9,667 nt of DNA from Oscillospiraceae bacterium (GTDB lineage Bacteria > Bacillota_A > Clostridia > Oscillospirales > JAAYXM01), in assembly GCA_017408185.1 (NCBI GenBank), contig JAFQVE010000576.1, positions 1 to 9,667 of the forward strand, read 5' to 3'. Positions within the stretch are counted from its first letter, which is position 1. Each line of letters opens with the position of its first letter. The notes below the pieces were generated by a model. The model worked only from the letters and a program-made list of their open reading frames with translations, did not search any database and had not been told where the DNA came from. Of the stretch, positions 1 through 7,200 are shown piece by piece. Position numbers and translations under genes: made by a program.

Positions 1-46
1 ATATATCAATTTTTTCCAATGTACATTACAAATACTCGAATAAACA

Positions 47-75
47 TTGCAAATCCTATAAATTTATGTTATACT
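47..75 (+). promoter_or_regulatory. Candidate sigma-A-type promoter with extended -10 for the AraC regulator
   Basis: A -35-like TTGCAA lies at 47-52 and a -10-like TATACT at 70-75, separated by exactly 17 bp. A TG dinucleotide at 67-68, one base upstream of the -10, makes it an extended -10. Transcription would be expected to begin about 7 bases after the -10, at or next to position 82, which is the A of the ATG used for the regulator. The assignment rests on consensus match and spacing only. The region is AT-rich, where chance matches are common. A second TATAAA at 57-62 has no good -35. Confidence 0.45.
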
Positions 76-81
76 TTTTAC

Positions 82-861
82 ATGGAAACAAATTTTGAAA
101 AAAAGATTGTATACAACGAAATTCTGTTTCGGTATGCAAGAGGAAAATCTCTCGTTAACGGATATGAGATACATCCTTACAACGAAATACTGTTTTTCAT
201 TGACGGAGGTGGCAAGCTTCTTACCGAGTATTTTGAAGAAAATCTGAAAAACAGTACTCTGATTATTATTCCCAAAAATACATACCATCAGCTCCTTATC
301 TCCGATCAGCCCAATTATATACGGCTCGTTCTCAACTTTTCGGATATGGAGCTTCCTATGTTCCCAATGAACAGAATCAAAATACTCCATCCTTTAGCTT
401 ACAACATTTCATTTTTGCTCGAGAGAATCCGTATAGTGCTGGAAAAAGATGAATTCAATGAAAATTCATCCACGTTGCTGTACGGAGCATTCTTGATGCT
501 ACTCAGCGAGGTAACATCAAACTTACCCTATGCGCTTATTCCTCAACCGCGAAAAAGCAATGAGCTTATTACAAAATGCATCAAATATATAGATGACAAC
601 TTTGCGAGCGACATTACTGTGGAAAAGATTTCCAAAGAAATGAATGTATCACAGGCAACAATGTTTCTATGCTTTAAAAAGCAACTCGGTATTCCGATAT
701 ACAAATACATAACAGAAAAAAGACTTATATATGCCTACAAACTTATAACTGAGGGAAATCCGCCTACTAAAATATATTCCGAATGCGGATACAAGGATTA
801 TGCAACGTTTTACAAAGCGTATGTCAAAATGTTCGGTCATCCGCCGTCAGAGACAAAGTAA
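82..861 (+). CDS. AraC-family transcriptional regulator
   Basis: This is a 259-residue DNA-binding regulator of the AraC/XylS family, a normal length for the family. The N-terminal half (about residues 33-90) reads as a cupin-like sensor fold, with the segment YNEILFFIDGGG and later LIIIPKNTYHQL. The C-terminal 100 residues are the paired helix-turn-helix domain. The first HTH contains ITVEKISKEMNVS followed by CFKKQLG, the connecting helix contains YITEKRLIYAYKLI, and the second HTH contains ECGYKDYATFYKAYVKMFGHPPSE, the family's closing signature. The frame extends upstream to an ATG at 19, but those 21 extra residues are not family-like. ATG 82 is preferred because a promoter ends just before it. 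Neither start has a Shine-Dalgarno. Family members often control sugar or polysaccharide use, but ligand and targets are unknown here. The next large gene is convergent, so they are not co-transcribed. Confidence 0.92.
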   Translation: METNFEKKIVYNEILFRYARGKSLVNGYEIHPYNEILFFIDGGGKLLTEYFEENLKNSTLIIIPKNTYHQLLISDQPNYIRLVLNFSDMELPMFPMNRIKILHPLAYNISFLLERIRIVLEKDEFNENSSTLLYGAFLMLLSEVTSNLPYALIPQPRKSNELITKCIKYIDDNFASDITVEKISKEMNVSQATMFLCFKKQLGIPIYKYITEKRLIYAYKLITEGNPPTKIYSECGYKDYATFYKAYVKMFGHPPSETK

Positions 862-889
862 CACATTCATTTTTCCGTTTCAACATCCA

Positions 890-1072
890 AAACTTTTAAA
901 AAACAATGTTTCATATACTATGAAAGTCGCTGAGTTATTTGACGAATTTCAATTTATAAAAATCTTTAAAGAAAAATCCGGAATGACGGTTAAAGAATAC
1001 AGAAAATACTGTATAGAACAAAAAGAACACCCAAACCAAAATACAGTTGTACTTTTACCGATTTTAACGTAA
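890..1072 (+). pseudogene. Remnant of a second AraC-type HTH C-terminus
   Basis: In the frame ending at 1072 the translation from 890 reads KLLKNN, then VAEL, FDEFQFIKIFKEKSG and MTVKEYRKYC. This matches the order of the second HTH of AraC proteins: a helix with I/VA, then GF-D-x-x-F-x-K-x-FKK-x-x-G, then a T-x-x-EYRK close. The usual V/I-G-F before the acidic residue is missing, so a few codons seem to have been lost between VAEL and FDEF. There is no sensor domain, no first HTH, and no Shine-Dalgarno before the ATG at 920. It is not a copy of the end of the intact regulator just upstream, which has a different sequence at the equivalent positions. I read it as the tail of a lost, independent AraC gene. 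A small expressed protein is the less likely alternative. Confidence 0.5.
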
Positions 1073-1084
1073 ATCCGAATTTTC

Positions 1085-1170
1085 CACATATTTTTCTCGT
1101 TTTTTACCTTGTTGTCACATTTCTAATATTTTGTTTTCGTAGTTGCTTATATGAGATAACTTCTTGGCAT
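1085..1170 (-). pseudogene. Decayed N-terminus of an insertion-sequence orfA-like protein
   Basis: On the - strand an AGGAGG (1183-1178) sits 7 bases before an ATG at 1170-1168. From that ATG the frame closes after seven codons. One base out of frame, starting GCC at 1168, it reads AKKLSHISNYENKILEM, then a TGA at 1117-1115, then QQGKKREKYVE. Restoring one G after the ATG and changing TGA to CGA would give a protein beginning MAKKLSHISNYENKILEMRQQGK. That resembles the start of the small HTH orfA proteins of IS3-like elements in Clostridia, which open with a short basic stretch, a Y-E helix and a Q/E-G-K turn. The resemblance is from memory of the family, not a search. No orfB, far terminal repeat or target duplication was seen, so this would be a heavily deleted scar. 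Confidence 0.4.
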
Positions 1171-1176
1171 AACAAA

Positions 1177-1215
1177 ACCTCCTATGGTAGTTGTTTTAGT
1201 TCTACCATAGGAGGT
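1177..1215. terminator. Perfect 14-bp hairpin between convergent genes; probable bidirectional terminator
   Basis: ACCTCCTATGGTAG at 1177-1190 is exactly complementary to CTACCATAGGAGGT at 1202-1215 across an 11-base loop. On the + strand the stem is followed, after CG, by five T (1218-1222). On the - strand it is followed by TTTTG. It therefore has the form of an intrinsic terminator in both directions, about 63 bp past the lyase stop codon and downstream of the AraC gene. The stem also contains AGGAGG on each strand, and on the - strand this is the Shine-Dalgarno of the decayed orfA-like start. An alternative or older role is hiding that ribosome binding site inside an insertion sequence. 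Confidence 0.75.
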
Positions 1216-1277
1216 CGTTTTTCCTATTGTCCGTTTTTACTGGACTTGTGAAATTTTCTGTGCGGCTTTTTTTACTT
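1216..1277. other. Short spacer between hairpin and lyase stop codon; possible IS end
   Basis: This AT-rich spacer holds an 11-bp ACTTGTGAAAT at 1244-1254 that is repeated at 1284-1294 inside the last codons of the lyase gene, 40 bp away. On the - strand it also holds a weak hairpin, GTCC-9-GGAC, at 1231-1247. If the orfA-like remnant is real, the outer end of that insertion sequence should lie in this spacer, but no terminal inverted repeat can be confirmed because the other end is gone. No gene is seen here. Confidence 0.3.
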
Positions 1278-4200
1278 TTATTTACTTGTGAAATCTAAAA
1301 TTCTCTTGAGAAGCACTGCGACTTCTGCACGTGTTGTGTAATCGGCAGGAGCAATTTTACCGCTCTTTCCGTTTACAAGACCGCTTGTGACAAGTGATTT
1401 TACTGCATCCTTTGCATAATCTGCAACGGAAGCAAAGTCAGCATAATCAACATCAGCAGTTTCAAGTTCAACGCCAAGCTTTGCAAGTGCGCGATAGACA
1501 ATTACCATCATGTCCTGACGTGTGATTGCATTTCTCGGCGCGTATTTGTTATCACCTATACCACCGACTATTCCTGTATTTCGCGCAATTGCAAGTTCTT
1601 TTGCAAAATAGTCGGTTGAGGTTACATCTGCAAAGTTCTCAGCATTCTCGCTCTCGAGCTTGAATGCGCGAACAAGGAGAAGTGCGAAGTCTGCGCGAGT
1701 AATGTTAGCCGCAGGCGAGAAGGTGTTTTCGCTTGTACCCTTGATGATGCCTTCATCTGCAAGAGAATTGATTGCATCTTCTGCCCAAGTGTGGTTTCCG
1801 AGGTCGACGAAGCGCGCGCTTCCTGCATCCTCCGTTCCCGGTGTCTGCGGAACATCAGGTGTTTCCGGTTTATCTTCGGGCTTATCGCTCGGTGTGCTCG
1901 GAGCAGGTGCTGCTCCACCGCCACCTCCGGAGCCGCCACCTGACGGAGCGGACGGTGTTGTCGGTTCGCTTGGTGTATTCGAACCACTGCCGGTTGTTGC
2001 ACCGTAAACCATGACCGTGAAGTAAACTGTGCTGATTCGTCCGGATTCATCCGTTGCATCAATTGCGAAAAGATTTTCTCCGATCTGGCTCGCTGTCGGT
2101 TTCCAGGTTACCGTTGCTGTTTCCGGATCAAAATTTGCACCTCTCGGGAGTGTTCGCACAGAATATGCGACTTCTTCGCTTTCACTCGTTGCATTAACCT
2201 TAACCGAGACAGAGCTTCCTGCAGTTGTTGAGATGTTGTCAGAAACCTCATCAAACACCGGAGCATGGTTATCTTCATAGGACATAGGCATTTCAAAGTT
2301 CTTGCCCACGGCGATGTCATAGTTATAACCAAGGTCTGTATTCTTGTCATCAATATAAGTATCGATAAGTGTTATTCCGCCAAGATCGAGAATTCCGCGT
2401 GTGGGACTTGTCATAGTGACACTCTTTACCACAAAGGAAGCGTTTCCGGGCCCGTCATATTCAAAGTTTATGAGGCGATCCTCTATTGTGCTTGCTTCTT
2501 CCGCTGTAACTTCGCGGTCAAACTCAACCTCAACCCAGTTATCGAAGGAAAGCTCTCTCTGGAAGTCAACAACCGTGCCTGACAGTGCCGCATCGAAGTT
2601 CTCAACTTTCCGTTCATCGTCGCCTATCATTTCTCCATCACTCATAAATGTGTAGATGTTGTTGTTCTCCTGACCTACTGACCATACACCAACAAAGCCC
2701 TTGAAGTCAAAGCTGTAATTTCTCTCCTCGTCGGTGATTCTGTAGGTTACACTGTTGTTCTGAGCATATACAACATAGTCAATTCTTCCGTCAACAAGCT
2801 CAACTCTTACAGCCTTCGCACTGTCGAATTTATCCGGAGTTCCGGAAACCGGAGCGATTGAAACGCCCTTAATTTCCTTGATATAACGCTCTCCGTTATA
2901 AGGCTCGATAACGGTTGTGAAGAGCGTGTCAAGGTCGCGTCCCTTTCTTCTTACAAGAAGATGCTCGAAGTGATCAATAACCTTGAGGTTCTCAGGTTTT
3001 CTCGGAGGCATACCGTTTACAAGAGAAACCTCGTCTGCTTCCCAGTCATTTACCATCGTCATACGGAGATGTATATCCATCTTACCGTTTCTTGAAAGGC
3101 TTCTGAAATCCTTTATCTTATAGTCAACCCAGAAATCTGAAACTCCCGGATTGTCTGCACGGTAAACATCCGTAAGCCATGTATAACCATTGGGATATTT
3201 GAGAATCGTGTAGTTGGAATTTGTGGAATAGGGGTCGGGACCATATGGAACATCGGCTCCTGCATATGATCCGCCTATCTGCTGCTCAAAGCTGAGATTA
3301 TCGGAATACTCCGGATCTTCCTGGCTTGCAGCACGGAATGCATAAAGGTGGTCATTACCGCCGAGAACTCTGAAGAAATCGATACCATAAGACACTTCAT
3401 CATCGTAGTCTACCATAACGACAGTTCTTCTGTATTCATCAGTAGCTGTATATGCATTAGGTGCATTTACATCAATTACCTTTACACGGGAATCCTTCTC
3501 GGCATCAAAGTGGATTGTCTTCGGAGTGAATGTGCTTCGGTTCACTCCCTGTTCATTGACCAAAACCATATTATGTGCAATCGAGGAACTGTTCCACTGA
3601 TTTCGATTGGGGTCACCGCTTGTTGCGGTTTCCGGATATCCGAGATCGGTTGTCATCGGGAGACCGTAAGCTTCAATACCGAGATGCAGTGTGTCATTAT
3701 GTCTGTGTGAATGAGCTCCACCATAATATAACCAGAAATCACGCTGAGTATCACGTATAACGTTTTCACCAACAGACTCATAGAGAGTACCTGCACGCAT
3801 AATTCCAAGACCGTAGCCTGTGAGGACAGAGCTCTTGTCGTAATCCCATTCGCCGTAGGTGTCGATTATGTCTTTTACTTCATCTCCAAGACTTTCCGGA
3901 TTCTTCGTCCAGATATCATAGTGGATGCCGTTGAAGTTGCCACCCTTTACAAGATACATATGCTGTGCAATTTCCTTTGCAGCCTCAAAGTTTGTATATC
4001 TTGTATACTTGAAGGTGTCAATCATTACAGCATCGTTATCCGGGAGCATCGGATAGCTTACCGGACCACCGCCGTCACCGACTGACGGAACACCGCGACG
4101 CACAAGGATAGTATAGGGATATGACTGAATCATACCGAGATACTTCGGGTTTTCATAGAGGCTCATACCGGTAAATTCCGGATATCTTGCCAATGCATTT

Positions 4201-7200
4201 GCAAGGTCTGTGAGGTTTGTTATCCAGATTCTGTTATAACCAAATGCGGATTCATCGCCCTGACCGTCACGGAAAACATCGTTTACAAGCACCTGATTTA
4301 CCTCTCCGCCGCTGTTGCTTGTGGATGTCACCTCGCTGTATCTGAATATCCAGTCAAGCATATCGTCGGTGTCGGGATGAGTGTCAAGAGCTATTGCTGC
4401 TTTTGCAAGAGCAGATTGATGCATACCGAAGTTACCACCACTCTGTGCATTCTGAATAGCCTCGTATATCTTACGGAGGAGGCCGTTTTCTATATTTGCA
4501 CGTATCTTTTCGGGAGTAGACTTATCGTTTTCAAGATTGTATTTTTCTGCTTTCTTGTTAAGGAAAGCTATAACCTTAGGATCATCATACATCGGGAAGA
4601 ATGCATCATATCCGACTGCAAAGTCTTCCTGCAGATCGGTTTCCCAGATACCACCAACAATCTTACCTTTTTTTGCTCCGCCATCGGAGTTAGCGAAGCG
4701 TGTAAGGTATGGACGAAGGTCATAATCCGGATAGAGGTCTGCAATTCTGTCGATGATAACAGCGCCTGTTCTTCCGTATTTTTCATCACCTGTATAGAGG
4801 TATGCAAGTGCAAGATCATTTACCGCATTCTGAACAAGTCCTGTGCAGCGTGAGCTGTTTCTGTCATTCCAAATACCATAGTGCATATAGTATGCAATGT
4901 AGGTGTGGATTTCCTTAACGCCGTTTGAACAAGTCCTTCCTGTGTCATAGCCGAAACCATAGTCAACACCCCAGCCCTCAATGGTTTCCTCACCTGTAAG
5001 TTTACCATTATATCCTGCAAGCTCGGGATAAAGAACGTTTACAAGATAGCCTCTTTCACCGTTTGCAACAAGCTCAGCATTGCGTTCGAGTGCAAGGTCA
5101 ATATTATATATACCGTGTTCATCGCGGCCGAGCTCATAGAGACTTGCGAAGTCATTTGACGGGAACTGTCTCTTACATTCAGGACACTGAACCTTCCACG
5201 GGTCTGTGAATACATTTACATGCCACGGGGTTCCGCCGTGCAACTGATACAAATTCGTTTTACAGTAACGGCAGGTATATTGTTCTGGGTCGTTTCTATA
5301 TCCTACGCTTGTTGCGCGCGGAATCCCTTCGCCCGGAATCATTTCCCAGATTTCTTCTTCAAGGCCGACATATTTGTCAGCTCTTGCAACAGCCGCTTTT
5401 CTCTCTTCCTTTGCCCAACTGTATTTAGATATGTTTTCGCGCGCTGCGGCAACCATTTCGTCAGTATAGTAGGTTCTTGCGACCTTGCCGTCTCTGACAG
5501 ATACTGTTCGTGTATCCGATACGGTTATTCCATCGAGAACTATGGTTGCTGTGATATCTGTTGTACCTGCCAAAACAGGAGTTATGAGACCTTCGGAAGA
5601 TACTGTTGCAACACCTTCATCGGAGCTTATCCAGCTTATTTCAGCAGCGCTTATATCAACGGTATTTCCTGCATCGTCTGTACCTGAAACATCAAGATCT
5701 ATTGTATAATCAGGGCTTGTTACAAAGCTCTCGCCGCTGATTACCGCCTTTGAAAGCTCGCCGGAGATTGAGCCACCCTTCTGATAAACAACAACATTTA
5801 CCTTTGTTTCTGCAGAAGTGTTTCCACTTGTTGCTTTGATGGTAATTTCAGCATTTCCCTCTCCGACCGCGGTTACAGTGCCGTCTGCGGAAACGGTTAC
5901 AACGCCTGTATCAGAGCTTTCATAGCTCATATCGATTATCGGGTCTTTACTTCCGTCGAGCATTGAACTTCCGTTATAGAAGTTACCGTCACTTGTGAGA
6001 ACTTCTGCAGAAATCTTTGCGCTTGCACCGGCTTCAACAGAATAATCTGTCTGCGGTGTTACAACCGCAACAACATCAGGCATACCGGACATTGCCTTGA
6101 ATCGGAGCTGCTTGAGAACGACGTTTTCACGATTCACACCCTCAGCGCGCGGAATAACGGTAACCTTATGATCACCTGCCGTAAGCTCAATTGTTCTCAT
6201 TCTCTCGGGGTCTGCAGGAGAGTTTCGGTTTTCGTCATAGAAATCATAATCGCCGATGAATATTCCGTCGATATAGATATCTGCATACTCTGTATTCTGA
6301 GTATAGTATGTTCCGGTGAATACGATCTGATAAAATCCCGTATAGGGGATTCTTACATCAAATACTGTCTGATGCCCCACCGCAGTTGTCTGTGATGTCC
6401 AGCCGCTTGTGGAGAGGAGAGAATTCTTGACTCCTGCTGCGGAGTTTTCAAAGTCAATCTGCCAGTTATCTTCTTCAAGCGTTGCATCCTTCGGCTTTTT
6501 GGGGTTGATTTTTCTGAAATCAATGAGGAAGTCGCGGAGATCTGTCTCTGCAACTGTTATTGTGATTTCTTCTGTTTCAACCGTTCCGCCGTTTAACGAA
6601 ACAGTTGCCTTTATCTTTACTGTCTCGCCGAGAATCTCACCGAAGATAAGATGATCTTCGTCTATCGAAACTGCATCTTCGTTTGAAATTGTCCATTTAA
6701 CATCAGCGGCATCGATATCTGCGGCATATCCGCCTTCTGTGATACCTGTTATTGTGAGCTTTTCATCACGGAGATATCCTACTGTTTCAGGTCCGTAGAG
6801 ATGTGCCTCAACAATAGGTGTTGAATCCGTTACCTTGATTTTTGCAACTGCAGATGTACCGACACCGTCAAGGATTACGTTTGCACGGACTTCACCCGTA
6901 CCTGCACGGAGTGCCGTTACCTCGCCTGTTGTTTTATCAACCGATACAATATCGGGTGTAAGCGTCTGATATGAAATTATTGCGTCTGTGAGATCTGCAA
7001 CTGAGCCATCGGAAAGATATCCTGTGGGGATAACCTTTGTGGTCTCACCTGCTCCAATTTCGGAAGGCTCACCTTTTGCCTCTGCATAGAGAAGCTTGAT
7101 TTCAAAGCCCGAGGTTGTAACCTCAGCCTTGCCTTGCCTTGTTATGCCGTGGATGGTCATATCGGATGTGATTTCAGCACTTCCGTTCATACCGCCAAGC

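Noticed and set aside
64..390. Open frame on the - strand opposite the AraC gene.
   Set aside because: It is entirely antisense to a well-supported gene, and its translation has no recognisable fold.
82..861. AraC regulator and lyase as a divergent regulator-target pair.
   Set aside because: The two genes are convergent with a terminator-like hairpin between them, so they share no promoter region here. A regulatory link would need binding-site data.
800..889. Treating the frame 800-1072 as an intact gene overlapping the end of the AraC gene.
   Set aside because: The first 30 codons are an out-of-frame reading of the AraC gene and then AT-rich spacer; only the part from about 890 onward resembles a protein family.
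1177..1215. The hairpin as a CRISPR repeat or an attachment site.
   Set aside because: It occurs only once in the window, with no spaced copies, no cas genes and no integrase nearby.
1209..1277. AGGAGG on the + strand (1209-1214) followed by a TTG at 1227 opening a 23-codon hydrophobic frame.
   Set aside because: The spacing of 12 bases is long, the start is TTG, the frame runs antisense into the end of the lyase gene, and the AGGAGG is just the mirror arm of the hairpin.
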